NCBI RefSeq assembly: GCF_029439455.1
Contig: NZ_JAQFVG010000357.1
Span: 62,001 to 126,000, forward strand
DNA from: Caballeronia sp. BR00000012568055
Lineage (GTDB): Bacteria; Pseudomonadota; Gammaproteobacteria; Burkholderiales; Burkholderiaceae
Direction: 5' to 3'
DNA length: 64,000 nucleotides
Part shown: positions 34,479 through 42,651 of the stretch, in pieces
Numbering within the stretch: position 1 is the stretch's first letter
Layout of the letters: each line of letters opens with the position of its first letter
The notes under the pieces: model-generated
What the model saw: only the letters and a program-made list of their open reading frames with translations
The model's database searches: none
What the model was told of the DNA's origin: nothing
Position numbers and translations under genes: made by a program

Positions 34479-35450
34479 ATGGGCATCGGGGACAGATTAC
34501 TGGCGAAAACGGCCAATGTCGGCAGCAAGCCGTCCGAGCCCGGTACGGCGCGGCCGGTTAATACGGAAGCGCGTACATCGCCGGGGCGCTTGATGGATGC
34601 GCAGCATCGCATCAACACGGCACAGGCACGGATCAAGGAACTGGAATCGCAGCTTGAAGAGCGGGCGGCACTTGAGGTGCCGCTCGATGCATTGGTGGAA
34701 GTGAACGGACGACGTCGAAAGCTGACGTCGGAGCAGTTTCACGAACTCAAAAGCAACCTCGCTCAGCATGCGCTCGCAACGCCGATTTTGGTCCGTGCGT
34801 TGACCGAGGGAAAGTTCGAAATCGTGGCGGGACACAATCGCGTTGCGGCGTATCGCGAGTTGGGTCGAACCACGATTCGAGCGAACGTCGCGTCGATAGA
34901 CGAAGGTGAGATTGAGTTCGCGGCGTTTTTCTCGAATCTGCTCTCTCCATCACTTACCGACTTCGAAAAGTATTGGAATTTCAAACGTCTTCAGGAATTG
35001 AGCGGGCTGTCGCGCGCAGAGATCTCAGAAAGCGCGGGGCTTAGCAAAAGTCACGTCACGCGGATTTTCTCATTCGACGCACTTCCCGAGGCGGCGAAAG
35101 CGGCACTCGCGGAAAAGCCGGAGAGGTTAGGCAGTAATGCGGCGCAGAAGTTGGCTGCATTGACTGAAGCTGGGAAGGCAGAAAAAGTCGTTGAAGCGAT
35201 ACGTCGGTTGATTGACGACGACAATTTTACGCAGGATAAAGCGGTTGCCTTGGCGACCGAAAAGCCGAAAGTGACGGCACCGAGTGCAACCGTAGTGCGC
35301 TCCGGCCGGAAGAAAGTTTGCGAAGTCTCCACGAGAAACGGCGTGGTAGGCATTCGCTTCTTTGAGAAAGAGGCGTCGGATGCTGAGCAGTGGAGCCAAA
35401 GAATCGTTGAATTCATCAACAAGACGCTAAGCGAAACGGAAGATAACTAA
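34479..35450 (+). CDS. parB: ParB partition protein
   Basis: This 323-residue protein starts at the ATG directly after the parA stop, with GGAGG upstream. An N-terminal tail is followed by a coiled segment (HRINTAQARIKELESQLEE). The ParB/Srx CTP-binding fold follows, with VAGHNRVAAYRELG (about 115-128), then the helix-turn-helix LSRAEISESAGLSKSHVTRIFSFDALP. It binds centromere (parS) sites and loads the partition complex. I could not find a perfect 16-bp CG-centred parS palindrome in the neighbouring spacers. The C-terminal dimerisation part is short. Confidence 0.92.
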   Translation: MGIGDRLLAKTANVGSKPSEPGTARPVNTEARTSPGRLMDAQHRINTAQARIKELESQLEERAALEVPLDALVEVNGRRRKLTSEQFHELKSNLAQHALATPILVRALTEGKFEIVAGHNRVAAYRELGRTTIRANVASIDEGEIEFAAFFSNLLSPSLTDFEKYWNFKRLQELSGLSRAEISESAGLSKSHVTRIFSFDALPEAAKAALAEKPERLGSNAAQKLAALTEAGKAEKVVEAIRRLIDDDNFTQDKAVALATEKPKVTAPSATVVRSGRKKVCEVSTRNGVVGIRFFEKEASDAEQWSQRIVEFINKTLSETEDN

Positions 35451-35453
35451 GAC

Positions 35454-35699
35454 CTACTAGGTTTTCTTTTCAAATCAATAGTTTAGCAACGCAACGATTC
35501 TTGTCCTAGTAGAGACTTCCATATAATCAACAACTTAGCAATTAACACTATGAGCCGATCATGTAAAGCTGATCTCTAGAAAGACAAAAGCCTTCGGCGC
35601 CAACCGAAGGCTTTTGAATATCGGGCTTTACTGCTGTTCGCCCGGTCCGCTTCCCGACGCCAATCGGGTCACGAGTCGACACCTCGAAGTTTAGCGGAA
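35454..35699. repeat. AT-rich spacer with TTTAGC-type repeats between parB and rep
   Basis: The spacer holds an 8-bp inverted repeat (CTACTAGG at 35454-35461, CCTAGTAG at 35505-35512). It also has three related words: AGTTTAGCAACGC near 35480, ACTTAGCAATTA near 35533 and AGTTTAGCGGAACGC near 35691. Such repeats between parAB and rep may be Rep-binding iterons or partition sites. The first part, up to about 35580, is notably AT-rich. Confidence 0.45.
35585..35616. terminator. Rho-independent terminator after parAB
   Basis: CAAAAGCCTTCGG, a 6-base loop and CCGAAGGCTTTTG form a perfect 13-bp stem with an A-run before and T-run inside. It ends the parAB transcript 135 bases after parB. It also implies that the rep gene has its own promoter between 35617 and 35738. 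Confidence 0.88.
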
Positions 35700-35725
35700 C
35701 GCGATCGGCAGTCAAGCGTTTGTCC

Positions 35726-35743
35726 TCCATTTTTCGAAATGGA
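35726..35743 (+). promoter_or_regulatory. Hairpin sequestering the rep start codon
   Basis: TCCATTT-TTCG-AAATGGA is a perfect 7-bp hairpin with a UUCG loop. The rep ATG (35739-35741) is inside its 3' arm, and no Shine-Dalgarno is visible ahead of it. In the mRNA this would hide the start codon and limit initiator synthesis, a common way to control copy number. The structure is seen in the sequence; its effect is inferred. Confidence 0.5.
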
Positions 35744-37091
35744 CGCATTCGACATGCTTATCGCGCAACTTTCCGTTGCAGGCGAGGTACATACTCGTCC
35801 TGCTTTCCTCGATCGCTCCGCCAAGAGCGAAGACCAAGAAGCACTTGATGAATTCGCTTGCGATCGTTCCAATCTTCCGTGGGTGATCTTTCGCGCGGCT
35901 CATCGCGCGGCTCATATCTCCGCCTTGCCGGCCCGAGCGCGTTCGTTACTCGCCGCCCTCGCCCGTACCGCCGATGCGTCACGACCGTATGCGGCGATCT
36001 TCGCGCGCCGAGAGCTTTTGACGGGTCGCGCCTTGCAATCAATGCGCACGTTCTATCGAAGCCTCGATGATCTGGAGACGGCTGGCTTTATTTCCCGTCC
36101 GCCGCAGACACGTTACGGTGCGGCCGGCCTCTTCGGTCGCGCGTACTTACACCTCACGCCGAAAGTCGCCGCTATTCTCGGCCTCGTGGAGGCGCATCAA
36201 CAACGAGAAGGCGCAGCCGCCATTGGCACGACTGAGGAGCAGCTGGCAGGAGCCAACGCGGATCCTTTATTGAACCATCGGTCTGCCACGCTGGCACACC
36301 GTGCTATATATAAGGATCTAAACCCTATCAATCAAAATAGACAACCAGGACGCCTCCCCGCAGACCTGATCCGCCTGCGACGATTGGGATTTCGTGAGTT
36401 TTTGATTTTCAAACTCATGCGTGAAGCCTCATCACTGGGCAAACGACTCTCCGACGTCGTCGAGGCCACGTGGGCCCACCTGGAAAAAGCTCGGCACCCG
36501 ATCAGCTATCTGCGGACCTTGCTGCGCTCGCCCGTGGACTTCGCGTACCGCCTGCGGGCCATGCGCGGAGAAGTTATCGCTGAAGCGGCCAAGCGGGGCG
36601 AGCAGATCGAGAGCGCGGAGGCCGCCAAGGAACTAGGCGGCCGAACTTTCACGAGCACTGACAGTGAGCGCCGATACGTCGTCTCCGACGACGCCACGTC
36701 CGTCACCCTCCATCGATTGGGCGGCGAACGTCCGCGCGTAATGGTCGGACAGTGGATTCCGGCGTTCTTGCGCGCGCTACGATCAGGACAATTGATTCCG
36801 GCTGCGACAAACCAAGTCGAAGCATCACCCGTTTCGAACGGAACGAATCGTCGGCCAATACTCGGCGCAGACAAGCGCACCGACATAAGCCGAGCGCACA
36901 TGACAGCGCTTAAAGCCTTCCTGAAAGTTCGCGCGACGGAAACGCACATACCGCATCTCGATCCAGCTGCCGGTGATGCGAAATCGCCTCTTCACGGCGG
37001 ACCCACTCTTCATACGAAACGGTTCAACGGAACCGGGGAAACGCTCACTCAAAAAACCTGCTGCCCCGCAACAAACGCTGATATACTCTAA
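35739..37091 (+). CDS. repA: Replication initiator protein of the secondary replicon
   Basis: This 450-residue protein lies downstream of parAB in the position of the Rep protein of Burkholderia secondary chromosomes. The N-terminal half contains a winged-helix-like region (ISALPARARSLLAALARTADAS, TFYRSLDDLETAGFISRPP). It would bind iterons and load DnaB. The C-terminal tail is basic and less ordered. ATG 35739 is within a hairpin; ATG 35754 is an alternative start. I do not see an IS or phage replication context. Family assignment rests mainly on position and the winged-helix pattern, so the exact mechanism is not established. Confidence 0.75.
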   Translation: MDAFDMLIAQLSVAGEVHTRPAFLDRSAKSEDQEALDEFACDRSNLPWVIFRAAHRAAHISALPARARSLLAALARTADASRPYAAIFARRELLTGRALQSMRTFYRSLDDLETAGFISRPPQTRYGAAGLFGRAYLHLTPKVAAILGLVEAHQQREGAAAIGTTEEQLAGANADPLLNHRSATLAHRAIYKDLNPINQNRQPGRLPADLIRLRRLGFREFLIFKLMREASSLGKRLSDVVEATWAHLEKARHPISYLRTLLRSPVDFAYRLRAMRGEVIAEAAKRGEQIESAEAAKELGGRTFTSTDSERRYVVSDDATSVTLHRLGGERPRVMVGQWIPAFLRALRSGQLIPAATNQVEASPVSNGTNRRPILGADKRTDISRAHMTALKAFLKVRATETHIPHLDPAAGDAKSPLHGGPTLHTKRFNGTGETLTQKTCCPATNADIL

Positions 37092-37275
37092 GGTTGCGCC
37101 TTTTGGGGTGATTGAAAAAACCATTCCGCGACCCATATGCGGGATGTGTTGTTTTGCTCGATGCGATTCTCAGCAAGCCGTCCGTGGTCGAAGTAGTTGA
37201 TGTCGATATCATGCGGGCCGATACGCTCGCTACCGGGGACCTGTCATCGCCGAGCAAACCTGTCGAGGAGAAAGT

Positions 37276-39285
37276 ATGGCAAGTTTTGATCGGGAAGATT
37301 CGGATCTGGATATCGTCGCACCGGCACGCAAGTCGCCGGGCCGGCGCGCGGGCAAGGCCAAGAGCCAGGCCGGCACGATACAGCCCGACGCCACGTTGAC
37401 CGCTGAGCAGAATGAAGAACGTCAGCGCCAGATGCGCGCGCTGATTCAGTTGGGACGCGAGCGCGGGTATCTCACGCACGCCGAAATCAACGACCACCTG
37501 CCGGACAATTTCGCTGAAACCGCCGCGATGGAAACCATCATCGCGACGTTCAACGATATGGGCGTGGCCGTGTACGAGCAGGCGCCCGACGCCGAAACGC
37601 TGCTGCTGAGCGAAAACACGCCCGCGGTGGTCACGGACGAGCAATCGGACGAGGAAGCGGAAAACGCGCTGTCAACCGTCGATTCGGAATTCGGCCGCAC
37701 GACCGATCCGGTGCGTATGTACATGCGCGAAATGGGCGCGACCGAGCTGCTCACGCGCGCAGGCGAAATCGCGATCGCGAAGCGCATCGAAGACGGTCTG
37801 CACGAAATGATTCAGGCGATCGCAGCGGGCCCGTCCACGGTCGCGACCATTCTCGCGGACGCGGCGCTGGTCGAATCCGGTGAGCTGAAAATCGATGAAC
37901 TCGTCGATGGCCTGAAGGAAGAAGACGAAGCCGACGCGGATATGTCGGCATCGTCTTCTGACACGGCCGAAGCATCCGAAGTCGATTCGGACTCCGATGA
38001 TTCGGACAGCGACGAAGACGACGACAGCGATCTCGAAGGCGCTGACGCGGGTGCATCGAATGAAGCGCGTTTGAAGCAATTGAAGGCCGATTGCCTCGAA
38101 ATCTTCGCCCGCGTGCGCGAGCTTGCCGAACAAGCAAGCAATCCTAAGGGATCGGGCGCGGTGGCGACCAAGGCCGTCGAAAAGGCGCGTGCTGAAATCC
38201 AGCGCGAACTCGGTTCGATTCGCTTTACCGCGAAGACCATCGATCGCCTGTGCGTCGATGTGCAGAATCAGGTTGCGCAAGTGCGTGAAATCGAGCGCCG
38301 TGTGTTGCAGATCGCGGTCGATCGTTGCGGCATGCCGCGTGAAAAGTTTGTCGAATCTTTCGTCGGTCATGAAACCGATCTCGAATGGACGACGCGCGCT
38401 GCAGCCGGTTCGAAGCAATACGGTGCATCGCTGGAGCGCAGCTTGCCGGCCATTCAGGCCGAACAGCAAAAGCTGATCGACATGGAAGCGCTGGTTGCAT
38501 TGCCGCTCGCGCAACTCAAGAAGATCAATCGTCAGATGACGGCCGCTGAGCTGAAGATGCGTCAAGCGAAGCGCGAAATGATCGAGGCGAATCTGCGTCT
38601 GGTCATTTCGATCGCGAAGAAGTACGTCAATCGCGGCATGCAGTTCCTCGACCTGATTCAGGAAGGCAACATCGGCCTGATGAAGGCGGTGGACAAGTTC
38701 GAATATCGCCGTGGCTGGAAGTTTTCGACGTACGCAACGTGGTGGGTGCGTCAGGCTGTGACGCGTTCGCTCGCTGATCAGGCGCGCACAATCCGCGTGC
38801 CGGTGCATATGATCGAAACGATCAACAAGCTGAACCGCATCTCGCGCGAAATTCTGCAACAAACGGGGCAGGAAGCGCATCCGTCGGTGCTAGCCGAGCG
38901 CATGGAAATGCCGGAAGAGAAGATCCGCGGCATTCTGAAGATTGCGAAGCAGCCGGTATCGCTGGAAACGCCGGTTGGTGAGGATGCCGATGCAACCCTC
39001 GGCGACATGATCGAAGATCAGGGTGCTGCATCGCCGGCCGATGCAGCGGTGCACGCGAACATGCGCGCCGCGATCGACGATGCGCTCAACGCACTGTCGC
39101 CCCGCGAAGCAAAGGTGCTGCGCATGCGCTTCGGTATCGATACGGCATCGGACTACACGCTCGAGGAGTTGGGCAAGCAGTTCGACGTGACGCGCGAGCG
39201 TATCCGCCAGATCGAAAGCAAGGCCATGCGCAAGCTGATGCATCCGAGCCGCGCCGACAAACTGCGTCCGTTCCTGGATCACTGA
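37276..39285 (+). CDS. rpoD: RNA polymerase primary sigma factor (RpoD-type)
   Basis: This 669-residue sigma-70 protein starts at ATG 37276, with GAGGAGAAAGT just upstream. Region 1.1 lies at about 35-105 and region 1.2 at DPVRMYMREMGATELLTR. A non-conserved insert contains a strongly acidic run of Asp, Ser and Glu (about 215-260). Regions 2.1-2.4 include LRLVISIAKKYVNRGMQFLDL and WKFSTYATWWVRQ. Region 4.2 ends VTRERIRQIESKAMRKLMHP. All core regions are intact, so it is a functional housekeeping-type sigma factor. It directly follows the replication genes. The usual neighbours of rpoD (dnaG, rpsU) are missing. Confidence 0.95.
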   Translation: MASFDREDSDLDIVAPARKSPGRRAGKAKSQAGTIQPDATLTAEQNEERQRQMRALIQLGRERGYLTHAEINDHLPDNFAETAAMETIIATFNDMGVAVYEQAPDAETLLLSENTPAVVTDEQSDEEAENALSTVDSEFGRTTDPVRMYMREMGATELLTRAGEIAIAKRIEDGLHEMIQAIAAGPSTVATILADAALVESGELKIDELVDGLKEEDEADADMSASSSDTAEASEVDSDSDDSDSDEDDDSDLEGADAGASNEARLKQLKADCLEIFARVRELAEQASNPKGSGAVATKAVEKARAEIQRELGSIRFTAKTIDRLCVDVQNQVAQVREIERRVLQIAVDRCGMPREKFVESFVGHETDLEWTTRAAAGSKQYGASLERSLPAIQAEQQKLIDMEALVALPLAQLKKINRQMTAAELKMRQAKREMIEANLRLVISIAKKYVNRGMQFLDLIQEGNIGLMKAVDKFEYRRGWKFSTYATWWVRQAVTRSLADQARTIRVPVHMIETINKLNRISREILQQTGQEAHPSVLAERMEMPEEKIRGILKIAKQPVSLETPVGEDADATLGDMIEDQGAASPADAAVHANMRAAIDDALNALSPREAKVLRMRFGIDTASDYTLEELGKQFDVTRERIRQIESKAMRKLMHPSRADKLRPFLDH

Positions 39286-39309
39286 TCCACGTTCGTTCCG
39301 GTAGTCGAT

Positions 39310-39348
39310 AAAACGCGTGTCGCCAATCAGGCGGCACGCGTTTTTTTT
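39310..39348 (+). terminator. Rho-independent terminator of rpoD
   Basis: AAAACGCGTGTCGCC, a 5-base loop and GGCGGCACGCG followed by eight T residues form an 11-pair stem, including one G-T pair. It lies 25 bases after the rpoD stop and also overlaps the end of the convergent gene. Confidence 0.92.
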
Positions 39349-39670
39349 ATCCGCGTTTCGTCGCCGAACACGTCTGCAACGCGACGATCGCTTTATGCGC
39401 GAGCGTCAGCGTTTCTTCGCACGCGTGCTGGTCGGAGAAGATCGAACAGCCGCCGCCCGCATCTATTTTCGATACCGCGTTTTGCACGCGTCTCAGCGCC
39501 AATTGTGGCGAACCCGCATCGTGAACGATGGCCGCGAGATTGAACGCACTGCCGCCATCCGTTTCGACGTAGCCGGGGCAGGGCGTTTCGGCGTAAGCCG
39601 CGACGCAGAGCATCGCGGAGAATGCGATCAGCGCGGCGGCGAAGATAGAGAAAGGCGAGTGGACAATCAT
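39347..39670 (-). CDS. Small exported cysteine-containing protein
   Basis: The protein is 107 residues from ATG 39670 (MIVHSPFSIF). A signal peptide with AALIAFSAMLCVAAYAET directs it to the periplasm. The mature part has four cysteines in two pairs (ETPCPGY, GGGCSIF, DQHACEE, LQTCSAT), which suggests two disulfides. I do not recognise the family. It is convergent with rpoD and shares its terminator. A longer in-frame start upstream is not supported, because the hydrophobic signal would then be internal. Confidence 0.7.
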   Translation of the reverse strand: MIVHSPFSIFAAALIAFSAMLCVAAYAETPCPGYVETDGGSAFNLAAIVHDAGSPQLALRRVQNAVSKIDAGGGCSIFSDQHACEETLTLAHKAIVALQTCSATKRG

Positions 39671-39889
39671 GGCGTCACCGCGTCGAGGCATTGCATCGAA
39701 GTAAACTTGCGCGCGTCGGAAACGCTTAGACGGATATCGAATTGTCCACAGATTCCCTGGACAAGCATGTGGATATCCTGAGCACGGCGGTGCCAAAGCA
39801 TTGATGCGTCACGCTTTTTTCCCGGCGTGCGAAATTCGCGCGGACTAGCGGACATTGTGAACCTGTCGCGCGGATTGCAAAAATCATTC

Positions 39890-39918
39890 AAAAATCGCCG
39901 GGTTGCCAGTCCGGCGAT
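39890..39918 (-). terminator. Rho-independent terminator of the NmrA-type gene
   Basis: On the minus strand ATCGCCGG (39918-39911), a 9-base loop, CCGGCGAT (39901-39894) and then TTTTT form a terminator 13 bases after the stop at 39932. Confidence 0.85.
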
Positions 39919-39931
39919 CAGCCTGAAAAAC

Positions 39932-40813
39932 TCAAGCTTTGTACACGTCGCGGTTCGCGCTCACAAATTCGGCAACGCTCTGCGGCGCTGTGCCTGTCAC
40001 CTGCTGAATGATGCGATCTTCGCCTTCGAACACGCCATTCTGATAGTCAACGGCGACTTCGATGAAGTGCTGAATCATGAATTCAGGCAAGCCATAATTC
40101 CCCAAGTGCTCCCGATACGCGTCCAGCGTCGCCGGCTTATACACAATTTTTCGATCCAGCACTTCACTCATCACACCCGCGATTTCCGTGTGATTCATTT
40201 GCGTCGGACCGCAAAGCTCGTACGACTGGCCGATATGCGCATCGGGTTTGGCAAGCACGGCCGCGATAAAACGCGCCTGATCTTCCGCTGTAATCGGCGC
40301 GTGCCGACCATTGCCGAACGGCAGCGCGATTTCGCCATCGCGCACGATCGTGTCGCGAACCCACGGGAACACCAACCATTCTGCAAAGAACGTCGGACGA
40401 ATATGCACGGTCGGCACGCCCGACCAATCGAGCACGCGCTCCGCGATCCAGTGATCGCGCGCGGCGTGACTCTTTGCGTTTTCGCGCGCCGAAATCTGCG
40501 ACATGTTCACGACCACGTCGAGATTGGCACGACGCGCGGCATCGGCGAAATAGGCGGTGGCCTGGATGAAGCCGGGGCGCACGGGATAGCAAAGGTAGGC
40601 GGCATCGACGCCGTCGGTGGCGCGGATGGCGTCGTCGTGAGAGAGCAGGTCGCCGCTCATGATTTCCGCGCCTGCTGTACGCAGCGCTTCGCTACGATCG
40701 TCTTCCTTGCGAACGAACGCGCGCACGGCGTGCCCGTTGTCCAGCAGGTTTTGCACGGTGTGAACGCCCGTCTTGCCGGCTGCTGCAGTAACCAGAATCT
40801 TGCGTTGCGACAT
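39932..40813 (-). CDS. NmrA-type NAD(P)-binding protein
   Basis: The protein is 293 residues from ATG 40813, with AGGAGAAAC upstream. It is an atypical SDR. The cofactor loop is VTAAAGKTGVHTVQNLLDNGH at the N terminus, which is the NmrA/NAD(P)H-quinone-reductase-like pattern (GxxGxxG). The usual SDR Tyr-x-x-x-Lys is not present, as in NmrA proteins. Downstream segments (PFGNGRHAPITAEDQARFIAAVL, YELCGPTQMNHTEIAGVMSEVL) match this family. It may be a redox sensor or quinone/azo reductase. It is divergent from the TetR regulator, which probably controls it. Confidence 0.85.
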   Translation of the reverse strand: MSQRKILVTAAAGKTGVHTVQNLLDNGHAVRAFVRKEDDRSEALRTAGAEIMSGDLLSHDDAIRATDGVDAAYLCYPVRPGFIQATAYFADAARRANLDVVVNMSQISARENAKSHAARDHWIAERVLDWSGVPTVHIRPTFFAEWLVFPWVRDTIVRDGEIALPFGNGRHAPITAEDQARFIAAVLAKPDAHIGQSYELCGPTQMNHTEIAGVMSEVLDRKIVYKPATLDAYREHLGNYGLPEFMIQHFIEVAVDYQNGVFEGEDRIIQQVTGTAPQSVAEFVSANRDVYKA

Positions 40814-40888
40814 GATGTTTCTCCTGTGGTGTATATGCACATTTTGCGGCGTGCGAAACTCATTGATGTGGATGCTAAACGACATCCT

Positions 40889-40905
40889 GTTTATCTTCAA
40901 TAAAC
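40889..40905. promoter_or_regulatory. Operator candidate for the divergent TetR/NmrA pair
   Basis: GTTTAT-CTTCA-ATAAAC is a perfect 6-bp inverted repeat with a 5-base spacer in the 186-base gap between the NmrA-type gene and the TetR gene. Its size and position fit a TetR-family operator. A second small palindrome, GTC-CA-GAC, follows directly. Confidence 0.45.
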
Positions 40906-40999
40906 GTCCAGACAACTGAAAAATGTCGTAATAACAAGAATTCAAGCGTAAATCAGGATTACATTGCTATACCAGAACGAATGCCGGAGCCGTAACAGA

Positions 41000-41572
41000 A
41001 TGGGTCACTCGCAAGCCGCCAAACTGGCAACGCACGAACGCATCGTCGATATTGCGGCGAAGCGCTTTCGCGAACATGGAATCGATGGCGTGAGCATCGC
41101 CGATCTGATGAACGAAGCCGGACTGACCGCAGGCGGCTTCTACAAGCATTTCGAATCGCGCGATCAGCTCGTGAAGGAAGCCTTCGAACGCGCGTTACGC
41201 GATATCGAAACATGGGAAAACTCGATTCCCACCGCGCCGCGCCACGCGATGCGCGTCTACGTGTCCGCGTCGCATCGCGATAACGTCGAACGCGGCTGTC
41301 CGATCTCCGCGCTCGTCAACGACATGAGCCGCGCCACGGACGATACGCGCGCCATCTACACCGAACACGTGCGCAAAATCGTCGAACAGATCGCGAAAGT
41401 GTCGCCGGCGGAGGACAACGCGAGCAAACGCGCGGAGGCTTTGCACATTTTGAGTGCGTGCGTCGGCGCGGTCACGTTGTCGCGCGCGGTATCGGACGAA
41501 CAACTTTCCGCCCAATTACTCGATGGCGCGTTGAACGGCGTGCTGGAATTGCTATCGTCGAAAAGGAAGTGA
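41000..41572 (+). CDS. TetR-family transcriptional regulator
   Basis: The protein is 190 residues from ATG 41000, with GGAG about 12 bases upstream. The N-terminal helix-turn-helix is clear: RIVDIAAKRFREHGIDGVSIADLMNEAGLTAGGFYKHFESRDQL. The C-terminal ligand domain includes CPISALVNDMSRATDDTRAIY and a TetR_C-type ending. It is similar to the NemR/AcuR-like group, one Cys (RGCPISA) being in the position used for electrophile sensing in some members. It is divergent from the NmrA-type gene and convergent with the AraC gene. Confidence 0.88.
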   Translation: MGHSQAAKLATHERIVDIAAKRFREHGIDGVSIADLMNEAGLTAGGFYKHFESRDQLVKEAFERALRDIETWENSIPTAPRHAMRVYVSASHRDNVERGCPISALVNDMSRATDDTRAIYTEHVRKIVEQIAKVSPAEDNASKRAEALHILSACVGAVTLSRAVSDEQLSAQLLDGALNGVLELLSSKRK

Positions 41573-41578
41573 GCGCGA

Positions 41579-42571
41579 TCAGTCGTGTTTCGATGCATAT
41601 CGCCGCGCCGTCACCGATGGCAACTCGCCGAACATGCGCCGATAGTCGCTGGCAAAACTGCCGAAATGCAGAAAGCCCCACGTGGTCGCGGCGCTGGTGA
41701 CGGATTGCCCGGAGCGCAACGCGCGTCGCGCATGGTTCAATCGCACGGCGCGCAAATACGCGACCGGATTCAGATTGAGCGCCTGATGAAACGCGTATTG
41801 CACGGTGCGTCGGCTCAGGCCGAGATCCACGCATAACTCCGCGATGGAAAGCGGGCACGTCGATGGTTCCCGCAATTTTTCATTGACCGTATTGACCAGA
41901 TTCCAATGCCGGCCGTGCGTGCGCTTGCTGTCGGAATCGGGCGCATTCGATAACGCTTCGGACACCGCATACATCACCGTGCGTTCGAGCACGCGTTCCC
42001 GATCGGACTCGTTTTCCGCAGTCAACGCCGATGCCGCGAGCGCATGCTGAAGCAGCAGCCGAAGATGATCGGCGGTATCGGACGCCATCGGAATGATCGG
42101 CGCGAGACTGCGCGCCCGCAGCGATTCAGCCAGCGCGCGCATCCGCGAAGACGAAAGCAACTGATCCTGAATCTCCACATTCACCAGCATATGGCGATCC
42201 GGCGAATAAAACTCAAAGCGCGGCAGGCTGGAAAACACGTGCAGACTATCGCGCCCGCTTTTTTCGCCGCACAGCCGCGCGTGGCCTTCGAGTTCGAGCG
42301 GAACCGCAATCACCAGCCGATCCGATGCAATCGCGCCTTGCTGGAAAATCACCTTGTCGAGTCCTTCGACCAGCAAGCGCACACCGCCCAGCGATACGGT
42401 AGACAAGGAACCATGAAACGTGCCGCCGGAAATCTGCGTGTACTGTGCGTCCCAGCCATCGAACGCGCTCGCTTGTTCATCGACACTCGTGTAGGCGCTG
42501 AACGACACTCCCTGCGCAAAAGAGGGAAGGCCACGGACATCGCGAGTGCTCGACGGTGGATGCGCGGACAT
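41579..42571 (-). CDS. AraC-family transcriptional regulator
   Basis: The protein is 330 residues. The C-terminal two-HTH DNA-binding domain is intact: CPLSIAELCVDLGLSRRTVQYAFHQALNLNPVAYLRAVRLNHARRALRSG, then SVTSAATTWGFLHFGSFASDYRRMFGELPS. This HTH subtype (RRTVQYAF) resembles EutR/FeaR-like regulators of amine catabolism. The N-terminal 200 residues form an effector domain without a recognised motif. It is the last gene of a minus-strand run (APC permease, SDR, AraC) and may control that transporter and dehydrogenase. Confidence 0.88.
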   Translation of the reverse strand: MSAHPPSSTRDVRGLPSFAQGVSFSAYTSVDEQASAFDGWDAQYTQISGGTFHGSLSTVSLGGVRLLVEGLDKVIFQQGAIASDRLVIAVPLELEGHARLCGEKSGRDSLHVFSSLPRFEFYSPDRHMLVNVEIQDQLLSSSRMRALAESLRARSLAPIIPMASDTADHLRLLLQHALAASALTAENESDRERVLERTVMYAVSEALSNAPDSDSKRTHGRHWNLVNTVNEKLREPSTCPLSIAELCVDLGLSRRTVQYAFHQALNLNPVAYLRAVRLNHARRALRSGQSVTSAATTWGFLHFGSFASDYRRMFGELPSVTARRYASKHD

Positions 42572-42651
42572 GGGACGCCGAAAGTGACGGTCGATCGGCC
42601 GATTCTACACAGACAATCTCGCCAAAAAAATATTGCGCGTGGGCTACAAAA

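Noticed and set aside
37112..37399. A 95-codon frame overlapping the rpoD start
   Set aside because: It is out of frame with rpoD, and the rpoD start has a good ribosome-binding site and conserved region 1.1.
39741..39778. Two near-DnaA boxes (TTGTCCACA and the reverse of ATATCCACA)
   Set aside because: Each has one mismatch to TTWTNCACA, and they are far from the rep and par genes, so they may be chance.
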